Shown: positions 1-7,472 of the stretch, piece after piece
Position numbering within the stretch: position 1 is the stretch's first letter
Layout: the number at the start of each line of letters is the position of its first letter
Source of the DNA: JADJPO01 sp963825645
Lineage (GTDB): Bacteria > Actinomycetota > Actinomycetes > Actinomycetales > Kineosporiaceae
Assembly (NCBI GenBank): GCA_963825645.1
Contig: CAWGTT010000007.1
Coordinates: 185,195 to 249,194 of the forward strand
Length of the DNA: 64,000 bases
Reading direction: 5' to 3'
Made by a program: the position numbers and the translations under genes
Notes under the pieces: generated by a model
Seen by the model: the letters and a program-made list of their open reading frames with translations, nothing else
Database searches by the model: none
What the model was told of the DNA's origin: nothing

Positions 1-132
1 ACCGACCGACACCACGTCGACTGCCTTGATCTCACGCAACGTCTTCTGCGCCTCGGTCAGCGCGTTCTTCACGGCGCCGTCCGAGCTCTCGCTCGAGCTG
101 CCTACCAGTTCGATGATCTTGGTTACGGCCAC
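1..132 (-). CDS. Dodecin family protein (partial, C-terminus outside the window)
   Basis: Dodecins are small flavin-binding proteins that form hollow dodecamers and buffer or store flavins in the cytosol. The 44 visible residues begin MAVTKIIELVGSSSESS and continue with a helix rich in Ala and Glu, the usual dodecin strand-helix start (family length is about 70 residues). The GTG start at 132 follows a GGAGG ribosome site seven bases upstream on the minus strand, which fixes the start. The gene runs off the left edge, so the last strands cannot be seen. Family assignment rests on the N-terminal pattern only. Confidence 0.8.
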   Translation of the reverse strand, partial: MAVTKIIELVGSSSESSDGAVKNALTEAQKTLREIKAVDVVSVG

Positions 133-288
133 GGAAACCTCCACTCGTCGAGCAGCACCCGTCTGACCCTGTGTGAGCGGGCTCACCTCTTCGCTGCCTG
201 TTCAGCCTTCACCGCCTGATTGCCCCGTCGCCAGGACCACACGTCCCGGACCGGCCCGGTGGACGATCGGAGACCTGCGGCTGCCCCG

Positions 289-546
289 CTACACCGGTCG
301 GTCTTCCTTGGGCGTCGACTCGCCCTCAGCCACACGCTCGACAGGGTGCTCGACCAGGGCGAGCACTCGGCTGCTCATGAACCGCGCCGTACGCACCGGG
401 GTTCCGGTTCGAGTCACCTCGACCACCTCGACCACGCCCCGGGCGATGCTGACCTCGACGCGACGCCCGGCTCGGCGAGCGGCGATCTCGTAGGTGCGGG
501 AGCCGTCGCCGGCGTCGATGACGATCTCAACCCGGTCGCCTCTCAT
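289..546 (-). CDS. Hypothetical protein, 85 aa
   Basis: I do not recognise this protein. It is small, charged and looks beta-rich: residues 1-50 alternate hydrophobic and charged positions (MRGDRVEIVIDAGDGSRTYE onward), followed by an Arg/Ser-rich segment and a polar tail. There is no signal peptide or membrane segment. Codon third positions are strongly G/C as in the neighbouring genes, which supports real coding on this strand rather than on the overlapping plus-strand reading frames. It lies between the dodecin gene and the LigD-like phosphoesterase, all on the minus strand, but gaps of about 160 and 220 bases make a shared transcript uncertain. Confidence 0.6.
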   Translation of the reverse strand: MRGDRVEIVIDAGDGSRTYEIAARRAGRRVEVSIARGVVEVVEVTRTGTPVRTARFMSSRVLALVEHPVERVAEGESTPKEDRPV

Positions 547-690
547 GTTCGCACCGATCCGTCGAACTCCACCGTCCGCCTCCTGTCCGGTCCCTCAGCA
601 TCATCGACGGCGTGCGACCGGCCGGCCCCGAGGCGAACGTCATCAGGTCGCCACGCGAGACAACCTGCCGAACGCCCATGATCGACTTCC

Positions 691-754
691 GAGTTCACCA
701 CAACCCCCTTCTCGGAGCGTCGGGGCCGTCCCCAGGCGGGGTTGTGGTGAATTC
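691..754. repeat. 17-bp inverted repeat (long stem-loop)
   Basis: GAGTTCACCACAACCCC at 691-707 is matched by GGGGTTGTGGTGAATTC at 738-754, 16 of 17 positions complementary, around a 30-base loop. It lies just after the stop of the LigD-like gene, so it could end that transcript. There is no T-run, so it could also be a REP-like repeat. Confidence 0.6.
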
Positions 755-766
755 GGACGGCAGAGA

Positions 767-1198
767 TCAGCACGGAGTCCCTGCCGGTCCCGCCGGCTGG
801 CCATCCCCAGTCTCGCCGCGCGGTTGGTCCTTGGTGTAGTGCAGAAGCCAGCCCTGGTCGGTCCGAATCAGGGCGTACCGGTGAGCGCCGGTCCGGCCGT
901 GCAGGGTGAACAGCATCCGTCGGTCGGTGCGATCGTGCTCCTGCCACCACCCGATATCCGCCACGCTCTTGTCCTCGTCCTCGTAGGTGAGGTGGTCGAG
1001 GTCGTGGTCGTCGACGGCGACGGCGAGCCGGTTGCGGGCCGGGTCGGTGGGCAGGCCGCGTGGCAGGGCCCATGACCGCAGCACGCTGTTCTCCTCCAGC
1101 CGCAGGTCGAAGTGCGGTCGGGGACGGCGGTGGTCGTGCAGCACGAAGGCCGGCCCCGCACCAGTCGTCGAGGTGGCGCTCCGGTCGGCGGTGGTCAT
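767..1198 (-). CDS. LigD-type 3'-phosphoesterase domain protein
   Basis: The 143-residue protein is essentially one LigD phosphoesterase (PE) domain. In the multidomain ligase LigD this domain trims 3'-phosphate or ribonucleotide ends during bacterial non-homologous end joining. The signature FVLHDHRRPRPHFDLRLE lies near residues 18-35 and matches the family's FV-x-x-H...H-x-D-x-R-x-E core; its His and Asp residues correspond to known metal ligands. A Trp-rich part (IGWWQEHD) and a basic C-terminal part follow. No ligase or primase domain is attached, so this is a stand-alone form. The ATG start overlaps the stop of the upstream TetR gene by four bases (ATGA), so the two are probably translated together. 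Confidence 0.8.
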   Translation of the reverse strand: MTTADRSATSTTGAGPAFVLHDHRRPRPHFDLRLEENSVLRSWALPRGLPTDPARNRLAVAVDDHDLDHLTYEDEDKSVADIGWWQEHDRTDRRMLFTLHGRTGAHRYALIRTDQGWLLHYTKDQPRGETGDGQPAGPAGTPC

Positions 1199-1788
1199 CG
1201 GAAGATCCGGTCGAGCTGCTGGTCCGCCAGGGCCAGGGCCTGGTCCGGGGTGAAGAGCTCGATCAGCGTCGGACCGACCAGCCCCTGGACCATGGAGAAC
1301 AGGGCGGCGGCCTCACCCTCGACGTCGACGCCGTCGATCAACTCGCCGGCCTCGGCCGCTGCGGTCAGCTGTGCTCGCGAGGTATCCAGGAGACGGGAGT
1401 AGCCCTCCCGGAGCACCGACGCGTAGGCCGGGGTGACGGTGGCGGCGGAGGAGAACGCGATGTTCACGCACGCCTCCTGCCGGCTGGGCTCGTCGACAGG
1501 CAGCATCACCCGGAGCGCGGCGCGCAGGCTCTCTCGCCTGCTGGGCCCGTGGACGGGGGCCAGTGCGGCGTGCATCCGGGCCAGCACCCGATCGCGCATA
1601 TGGGCGAGCGCGAAGAGCAACATGTCGCCCTTCGAGGCGAAGTAATGCTGGACCTGACCCATCGAGATCCCGGCTTGCGCCGCGACGTCGCGCAGGCTGA
1701 CGGCATCCAAGCCCCGGGCTCCGATCACCTCGAAGACCGCTTCGGCGATGGCGCGCCGGCGCTCGTCTGCGTCCACCTGCTTGGGCAC
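1195..1788 (-). CDS. TetR family transcriptional regulator
   Basis: A TetR-type repressor of about 197 residues. The N-terminal helix-turn-helix includes VSLRDVAAQAGISMGQVQHY, the classic TetR pattern with the conserved YF after the recognition helix. The remaining helices form the ligand and dimer domain with no specific signature. I prefer the GTG at 1788 because GGAGG lies five bases upstream; an in-frame GTG at 1806 would add six residues but has no ribosome site. The stop overlaps the start of the LigD-like phosphoesterase, so the repressor probably controls its own two-gene operon. The ligand is unknown. Confidence 0.85.
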   Translation of the reverse strand: MPKQVDADERRRAIAEAVFEVIGARGLDAVSLRDVAAQAGISMGQVQHYFASKGDMLLFALAHMRDRVLARMHAALAPVHGPSRRESLRAALRVMLPVDEPSRQEACVNIAFSSAATVTPAYASVLREGYSRLLDTSRAQLTAAAEAGELIDGVDVEGEAAALFSMVQGLVGPTLIELFTPDQALALADQQLDRIFR

Positions 1789-1811
1789 GGTGCCTCCATC
1801 AGCCACAGTCT

Positions 1812-1827
1812 CAATGCAATCGTATTG
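1812..1827 (-). promoter_or_regulatory. Candidate TetR operator and -10 region
   Basis: CAATGCAATCGTATTG is an imperfect palindrome (12 of 16 positions) and contains the minus-strand hexamer TACGAT (1819-1824). It lies 24-39 bases upstream of the TetR start, where an autoregulatory site is expected. This is inferred from position and symmetry only. Confidence 0.35.
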
Positions 1828-2084
1828 TCAGCTCTCGTTCCGCTGGACACCATGCGAATGCATTGCCATAGGGTGGGGGGCGTCGATGGCCCGCAGACCA
1901 GGTATGCACACAACGGGGTGTGGCGATCGCCTACGAGAGCTTCGGCCACCTCGACCACGGAGAGCCACTGCTGCCGATCATGGGTCTTGGCCTGTCGACC
2001 CACTTCTCCTTCGGCGATGAAGCAGAACCCTTGGCGGGCGAGCGCGCACGTCATGATCTAGTCGATGGGTGTCGGCCTGTTCCT

Positions 2085-2106
2085 AGAACATATGTTCGAA
2101 TAGACT
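2085..2106 (+). promoter_or_regulatory. LexA (SOS) box and -10 element of dinB
   Basis: AGAACATATGTTCG at 2085-2098 fits the LexA box of Gram-positive bacteria and actinomycetes (CGAAC-N4-GTTCG) with one mismatch. It abuts a -10 hexamer TAGACT at 2101-2106, six bases before the GTG start of dinB. LexA bound here would cover the promoter, and the spacing implies a leaderless transcript. Confidence 0.8.
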
Positions 2107-2112
2107 GTCGAC

Positions 2113-3372
2113 GTGGCGGTCGGGCCCATGATCCTGCACGCCGACCTCGACGCCTTCTACGCGTCGGTCGAGCAGTTGCTGGACCCTGCGCTACGGGGAT
2201 GTCCGATCGCCGTCGGCGGCAGCGCTCGGGGCGGCGTGGTCCTCGCCGCGTCGTACGAGGCCAAGGCGTTCGGTGTTCGGGGCGGGATGGCCGGCTGGCG
2301 GGCCCGTCAGCTCTGCCCGACGCTCCAGTTCGTCCGCGGTCACTTCGGCGACTACCAGAAGCTGGCCGACACGGTGATCGACATCCTCTACGACGTCACA
2401 CCCGCGGTGCAGCGCATCTCCATCGACGAGGCGTTCCTGGACGTCTCCGGCTCGACCCACCTGTTCGGCCCGCCGGCCGCGATCGGCGCCATGCTGCGTG
2501 ACCGGGTGCGCGACGAGGTGGGGCTGCCGATCTCGGTCGGTGCCGCGCGGACGAAGCACCTGGCCAAGGTCGCCTCGCAGGTCGCCAAGCCCGATGGTCT
2601 GCTGGTCGTCGAGCCGGACGCCGAACGCCAGTTCCTCGACCCGCTGCCGGTGCGGCTGATGTGGGGCGTCGGGCCGGTGGCCGAACAGCGGCTGGCCGAA
2701 CAGGGCATCCGCACGATCGGCGACCTCGCCCGCAGCCCGTCGACGTGGGTTCAGGGCGTGCTCGGACAGGCGAACGGAGCGAAGCTGGCGGCCCTCGCCC
2801 TCAATGAGGATCCCCGCCGCGTCGTCACCTCGACACGAGCACGCTCCGTCGGTGCGCAGTCCGCGATGGGCCGTTCGCAACCGACCCCGGAACTGGTGCG
2901 CGTGGTTCTCGGCCATCTGGCCGACCGGGTCGCGGTGCGGCTGCGGGCCAAGCACCGTGCCGGTCGCACCGTCACCGTCCGGGTCCGATTCGCCGGGATG
3001 CGATCGGTGACCCGTTCCCTCACGCTCGATGCGCCGATCGCCACCACGCTGACCCTCACCGAGATCGCCGAAGAGCTTGCCTGGCGGGCGATCGAGAACT
3101 CAGGCGGTGCGGCGCCGGAGATCAGCCTGCTCGCCGTATCCGTGTCCAACCTGAGCGTGCAGCACGTGGTGCAGCTGGAGCTGGCGCTGCCGCCGCAGGA
3201 CGTGAGGCGCGCCGGTTCGGCGCCCGGATCGGCCCGATGGGCGGTCGAGGCATCGATGGACGCCGTTCGGACCCGTTTCGGGCGGGACGCCGTCGGCTAC
3301 CTTCCGGCCCTACTCTCCCGTTCCCGTGGGGTCCCGGATGACTTCCGCGAGCTCGCCGAGCGTGAGGTCTGA
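2113..3372 (+). CDS. dinB: Y-family DNA polymerase IV
   Basis: Error-prone translesion polymerase of 419 residues. The palm begins ILHADLDAFYASVEQ, which carries the first metal-binding Asp, and the second catalytic site is RISIDEAFLDVSG near residue 100. A helix-hairpin-helix thumb (MWGVGPVAEQRLAEQGIRTI) follows, then the little-finger domain from about residue 240. The length is slightly above the usual 350-400. The GTG at 2113 is chosen because it sits six bases after a -10 hexamer and the next in-frame start would cut into the palm. The upstream LexA box indicates induction by DNA damage. The C-terminal tail (DDFRELAEREV) shows no clear beta-clamp-binding motif. Confidence 0.93.
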   Translation: MAVGPMILHADLDAFYASVEQLLDPALRGCPIAVGGSARGGVVLAASYEAKAFGVRGGMAGWRARQLCPTLQFVRGHFGDYQKLADTVIDILYDVTPAVQRISIDEAFLDVSGSTHLFGPPAAIGAMLRDRVRDEVGLPISVGAARTKHLAKVASQVAKPDGLLVVEPDAERQFLDPLPVRLMWGVGPVAEQRLAEQGIRTIGDLARSPSTWVQGVLGQANGAKLAALALNEDPRRVVTSTRARSVGAQSAMGRSQPTPELVRVVLGHLADRVAVRLRAKHRAGRTVTVRVRFAGMRSVTRSLTLDAPIATTLTLTEIAEELAWRAIENSGGAAPEISLLAVSVSNLSVQHVVQLELALPPQDVRRAGSAPGSARWAVEASMDAVRTRFGRDAVGYLPALLSRSRGVPDDFRELAEREV

Positions 3373-3589
3373 GCCCTGGCCGAGACGCCCGTGGCCGCGC
3401 GAAGGGCGGCAACTATCTGCTGGACGGCGAGCTGGCTGGCCAGAGCCATTCGGGTGGCCAGCCAGATGTGCCGCGGGGCTGGTGGTTTGCGCGGCCGGCG
3501 GACGGCGACGGCGACGTTCTCGCGGACCGTCGGCTTCGGGATTCGGCTCGCCGCGCAGGGCAGCCAGTCGTCACCGCGTCGGGAACGGT

Positions 3590-3620
3590 TTGACTCCTCC
3601 CCAGGGGCAGAGTGGAGAGT
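3590..3620 (+). promoter_or_regulatory. MerR-type operator and promoter
   Basis: TTGACT (3590-3595) is a -35 element. An inverted repeat ACTCCTCCCC-A-GGGGCAGAGT (3593-3613, 8 of 10 paired positions) lies across a 19-base spacer before a weak -10 (GAGAGT, 3615-3620). Long spacers with this kind of palindrome are typical of MerR-controlled promoters. The start codon at 3627 lies six bases beyond the -10. Confidence 0.6.
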
Positions 3621-3626
3621 GGCCGC

Positions 3627-4472
3627 ATGTCCGACGGCGAGCAGCGCGACGGGAGGCTGTCGATCGGCCGCTTCTCGCAGATGACCCGGCTGTCGGTCAA
3701 GGGACTGCGGCTCTACGCCGAGCGCGGGCTGCTCGAGCCGGCGTTCGTCGACGCCACGAGTGGGTACCGCTACTACGACGCGTCGCAGGCCCTGCGCGCG
3801 GAGGCGATCCGGATCCTGCGCAGTGTCGACATGCCCCTGGACCAGATTCGCGTGGTCCTCGACTCCGGCCCGGACACCGTCAGCGCGAGGCTGCGGGCGC
3901 ATCGAGAGACTCTTCTGGCTCGCGCGGAGCGGTCCCGCGAGGCGGCCGCCGCCGTCCTCGACGTCATCGATGGAAGGAGGGCTCTCGTGCCCTACGAGAT
4001 CAGCACCACGCAACTGCCCGAGCTGTGTGTCGCGGCGGTGTCGGTCGAGACCGACCTCGCCTCGATCGGTCGTCATATCGGTGAGGGGTTCGGTGCCGTG
4101 ATGGCGGCGCTGGGCGAGGCCGGATGCAGTCCCACCGGCCCTCCGTTCGTGATCTACCACGACGTGATCGACGAGGAGACCCCCGGCCGCATCGACATGT
4201 GCGTGCCGACGTCGCCGGGCTTCGCCGGAGGCGAAGCCGTGTCCGCCCGCCGGCTGCCGGCCGTGGACACGGTGTCCACGGTGCATCGCGGACGATACTC
4301 AGATATCGGGCCCGCCTACCATGCGCTGTCGGTGTCGATGCAGGCGCGCGGCGCACGGCCCGCCGGTCCGCCACGCGAGGTCTACCTCAACGACCCGCAG
4401 GAGGCCGGGGAGGGCGAGGCGCTGACCCAGGTGCTATGGCCGATCGACGAGCCCGACTCGGCTACCGGGTGA
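3627..4472 (+). CDS. MerR family regulator with GyrI-like effector domain
   Basis: A 281-residue activator. Residues 10-80 form the winged helix with the family signature LSVKGLRLYAERGLLEPAFV and SGYRYYDASQ. A helical dimer arm follows, then a C-terminal domain from about residue 130 (YEISTTQLPELCVAAVSVET) resembling the BmrR/GyrI-type small-molecule domain, so it probably senses a drug-like ligand. The ATG at 3627 is preferred over the GTG at 3612 because it is preceded by GGAGAG and lies downstream of the operator-like promoter, which suggests autoregulation. It ends in an 11-base overlap with the convergent secreted-protein gene. No transporter target is adjacent. Confidence 0.85.
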   Translation: MSDGEQRDGRLSIGRFSQMTRLSVKGLRLYAERGLLEPAFVDATSGYRYYDASQALRAEAIRILRSVDMPLDQIRVVLDSGPDTVSARLRAHRETLLARAERSREAAAAVLDVIDGRRALVPYEISTTQLPELCVAAVSVETDLASIGRHIGEGFGAVMAALGEAGCSPTGPPFVIYHDVIDEETPGRIDMCVPTSPGFAGGEAVSARRLPAVDTVSTVHRGRYSDIGPAYHALSVSMQARGARPAGPPREVYLNDPQEAGEGEALTQVLWPIDEPDSATG

Positions 4473-5499
4473 CCTCGACCACCATGGATTGCCGGTTCCC
4501 TCCGAACAGGCTCACGGACACGGTGTAGCGACCGGTCTTGTCGGGGTCGGTGACCAGGCGTGCGGTCAGCAGTGCCGTCGGGATGCCGGTGATGAAAGCG
4601 GCCACAGTGGCGGCGGGACCCTCACTCACCAGCTCGACCTCATCTGCCCGTCGTGGGGCGTCCACCCGGACCCGCCCGATGAGGTGTCCCTCTCGGTCGA
4701 GCAGCACACCGTGGCGCCGACTGCGCATGAGGAGCCGTACGCCCTCGAAGGGCCTGCCGTCGCGGTCCCAGAGGTAGAACCCGTAGCGGAGCAGCGGATC
4801 ACCCGGCTTCGCCGTCTGATGGATCGCGTCAGGGAAGGGCGGTGGCGGGGCGCCGTTGACGGTGCTGACCACCTCGATGCTGGGCCGCGTCCCGCCCAGG
4901 ATCCGCGCGCGTCCGGTACCGGTCCAGCGCTCTGGCCCCGCTGGATCGGGTCGGACCTCGAGGCGCAGCGGGTAGGACCCGGCCCGTTGCGGGTTGCGGA
5001 ACCCCAGCAGCAGCAGGTGGATCTGTTTCGGTCCGGGTGCCGCCGGCCCGCCGGGCAGCCAGTCCTTGACGGCGCGGGCCGTGATCGTGCGGGCCGTAGC
5101 GTCCCAGGTGACTGAGGGGAACGGAGGCACCGGACTCTGCGGCCAGCCCTGCAGCAGCAGCGCGGTGTTGCAGGAGCCGACGCGCGGTGGCGCGCAGCCG
5201 GGAGTGCCGAAGTCCTGGAAGGGCGCCTGGCCGGTGTCCACGAACTCGGACGGCAGGGTCACCACGACCGTGCCGCCGGCTCGCAGGCCGATCCCCGCCA
5301 TGTGGGGGTCGGGGTCGCGGAAGGTCAGGACAAGATCGGTGACGGCACCGGTCGTCGTCCCGTTGGGGGCCACCGGGGCCTTGGCGACCGAGACCTGAAG
5401 CTGCCGCGCAGGAGGCGCGCTGCCGTGGCCGGGACCGATCGCGGGCACACCGAGCGCGAGCAGGCTCAGCGACACCGCATGGGCGAGAAGTCGTCTCAT
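4462..5499 (-). CDS. Secreted protein of unknown function
   Basis: A 345-residue protein with an N-terminal signal peptide: basic start MRRLLAHAV, a hydrophobic core SLSLLALGVPAIG, then small residues before a probable cleavage site around residue 28. The mature part is beta-rich and proline-rich with no catalytic motif I recognise. Two Cys near residues 105-120 (TPGCAPPRVGSC) could form a disulfide. A C-terminal module (residues 245-345) has strand-rich sequence reminiscent of Ig-like domains, but I cannot place it in a family. A CAGGAG ribosome site precedes the ATG. It lies three bases after the stop of a broken oxidase gene and may once have shared its transcript. Confidence 0.75.
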   Translation of the reverse strand: MRRLLAHAVSLSLLALGVPAIGPGHGSAPPARQLQVSVAKAPVAPNGTTTGAVTDLVLTFRDPDPHMAGIGLRAGGTVVVTLPSEFVDTGQAPFQDFGTPGCAPPRVGSCNTALLLQGWPQSPVPPFPSVTWDATARTITARAVKDWLPGGPAAPGPKQIHLLLLGFRNPQRAGSYPLRLEVRPDPAGPERWTGTGRARILGGTRPSIEVVSTVNGAPPPPFPDAIHQTAKPGDPLLRYGFYLWDRDGRPFEGVRLLMRSRRHGVLLDREGHLIGRVRVDAPRRADEVELVSEGPAATVAAFITGIPTALLTARLVTDPDKTGRYTVSVSLFGGNRQSMVVEVTR

Positions 5500-5502
5500 C
5501 GT

Positions 5503-6688
5503 TCACTCCTGGGCGATAGCCATCTCGGAGGTCGTCGAAACCCTCTGGCCCGGACCGTCCGGGGCGATGTTGACGTTGTGGTGGAAGACGTTGTCCGGGT
5601 CCCAGCGGCGCTTGAGAGCGACCAGGCGGCGCAGTGTCTCGGGCGGGAAGCTCCGATCGCCGGTCGCAGTGGGGTCCCCGTCGAAGTTGGTGTAGCCGGC
5701 GCCCGCCCCGTACCGGGCGACCTCGTGCACCCGGGCCCGGGTCCAGGCGCGATGGTGGTCGTCCTCGGCGGGGTCGGTCCACTGGGTGCCGTAGTTGACC
5801 AGCAAGGTCGCCGTCCGGAACGGCGCGCACGAGCGGTCGGCGGCGTCGGGGAGCGCGCCGCCGAGCTGGAAGAGTGCGATCAGGCTGCCGGGTGCCGACA
5901 GGGTGCGTGCGTGCCCGACCACGAGGTCGAGTAGGCGGTCGTCGGGTTCGGCGAGGTACTGCGAGGACCAGTAGTAGCGGCGTCCCGTGGGGTTGGCTGC
6001 GTCGAGCACCGCCTGGTGCTCCAGGAATGGCCTCGGTGCGAGGGTGTCGACGTAGGGGGTGCCGAGCCGCCGCAGCGCCGAGGCGGTACGCAGACCTACG
6101 CTGATGTCACCGAGGTGCGCTGCGCCGAGCATGATGACCGGCCGGCCGACCACCGAGCCCGGCATCCAGGGCATCGGCGGTGACCAGGTCCACGGCGGCG
6201 AGGTGGTCGCAGGTCAGGCCGTGCCGGCGGGTGGCCCAGCCGATCCCTCCGCCGAGGGCCAGCCCGCCGATCCCGGTGTCGGTGACGATGCCGGCGGGCA
6301 CCAACCGGCCCCGCGGCACGGCGGTCCGATCGAGGTCGCCGAGGCGGGCACCGCCCTGGGCCGTCACCCGGCCGGTCCCCGGGTCGAGGTGGGTCGCGCG
6401 CATCGCGGACAGGTCGATCACGAGCCCTCCGTCGCACATCCCGTGACCGGCTACGTTGTGTCCGCCGCCACGGACTGCGACCGGCAGCCCTGAATCCCTG
6501 GCGAACCGGAGGGCCCTCGCAACATCGGCCGCGTCCCGGCAGCGGGCGACCAGCGCCGGACGGCGATCCACCTGGCCGTTCCAGAGTTCGCAGACCGACG
6601 CGTAGTCGTCGTCGCGCGGCGTAGTCACCCGTCCCGTGAAGCCCGGGATCGCATGCTGCGCACCGCGTCCTGATCGGCGGGGTGCCAT
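5503..6688 (-). pseudogene. Broken FAD-linked (BBE-type) oxidase
   Basis: Two halves of a berberine-bridge-like oxidase lie in different frames. The 5' half (about 6688-6150) has the FAD-binding fold with PVAVRGGGHNVAGHGMCDGG, where the His is the usual covalent flavin site, and GIGGLALGGGIGWATRRHGL. The 3' half (about 6110-5503) has the BBE C-terminal region ending KRRWDPDNVFHHNVNI. Intact relatives are about 450-470 residues. Here the second part of the FAD domain and the start of the substrate domain, roughly 120 residues, are missing and the frame changes near 6110-6170. This is a deletion plus frameshift, so no functional oxidase is expected. Confidence 0.85.
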
Positions 6689-6773
6689 GCTCGGACGGTA
6701 GGTCGTCGGACCGTGGCGCTGGAAGTTCGAATGGAGAACTCCCCTTCACGAGCTCAAGGGCCCACCATGAGAT

Positions 6774-7472
6774 GTGCGCAGCTACGGCCAGTACTGCCCC
6801 GTCGCGAAGGCGGCCGAACTCCTCGGAGACCGCTGGACCCTGCTCATGGTGCGGGAGCTGCTCTACGGACCGATCGGTTTCAGTGGGTTCGAGCGGGGGC
6901 TGCCGGGCATCTCTCGGTCGGTTCTCGCCGCCCGGTTGAGACGGCTGCAGCGCGACGGCATCATCACCAAGCGCGCGGATGGACGATACGAGTTCACCAC
7001 CGCGGGTGAGGCACAGCGCCCCGTCGTGCGCTCGCTCGGCGACTGGGTGGCCCGATGGGTGCTGGCAGATCCGGCGCCGGCCGAGCTCGACCCGGAGCTG
7101 TTGATGCTGTTCGTCTCCCGACACATCGACCGGGACGCGTTGCCCGCGTGCCGGACGGTGCTGCAGTTCGAGTTCGACGGGACGCCGCCGCGGCTGATCT
7201 GGATGACCCTGCAACGCGACGACGTGTCGGTCTGTCTCAACGACCCATGCCTGCCGGTCGATCTGACCATCTCGGGCACCGTGCGCGACCTCTACCTGGT
7301 CTACATGGGGAGGCGTACGCTCAATGCCGCCCTGCGCGACGAGCGGGTGCGCTTGTGTGGAACCACGTCGATGGTCAACGGCTTCCACCACTGGATGAAG
7401 TGGAGCAGCTTCGCCGCCGCCAGCCGGGAGGCGACCGGCGCTCAGGTGGACATGCCGGTGGTGAGGTCGTAG
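6774..7472 (+). CDS. HxlR family transcriptional regulator
   Basis: A 232-residue regulator. The N-terminal winged helix carries the HxlR hallmarks CPVAKAAELLGDRWTLLMVR (Cys8 is the typical conserved Cys) and GISRSVLAARLRRLQRDGII. The C-terminal 110 residues (from about 120) resemble the extra SCP2-like domain of long HxlR proteins and may bind a hydrophobic ligand. The GTG start is the only in-frame choice that keeps the conserved Cys region; no strong ribosome site is visible. It is divergent from the broken oxidase, with an 85-base gap, so that gene may have been its target. Its 3' end overlaps the convergent GT39 gene by 31 bases. Confidence 0.88.
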   Translation: MRSYGQYCPVAKAAELLGDRWTLLMVRELLYGPIGFSGFERGLPGISRSVLAARLRRLQRDGIITKRADGRYEFTTAGEAQRPVVRSLGDWVARWVLADPAPAELDPELLMLFVSRHIDRDALPACRTVLQFEFDGTPPRLIWMTLQRDDVSVCLNDPCLPVDLTISGTVRDLYLVYMGRRTLNAALRDERVRLCGTTSMVNGFHHWMKWSSFAAASREATGAQVDMPVVRS

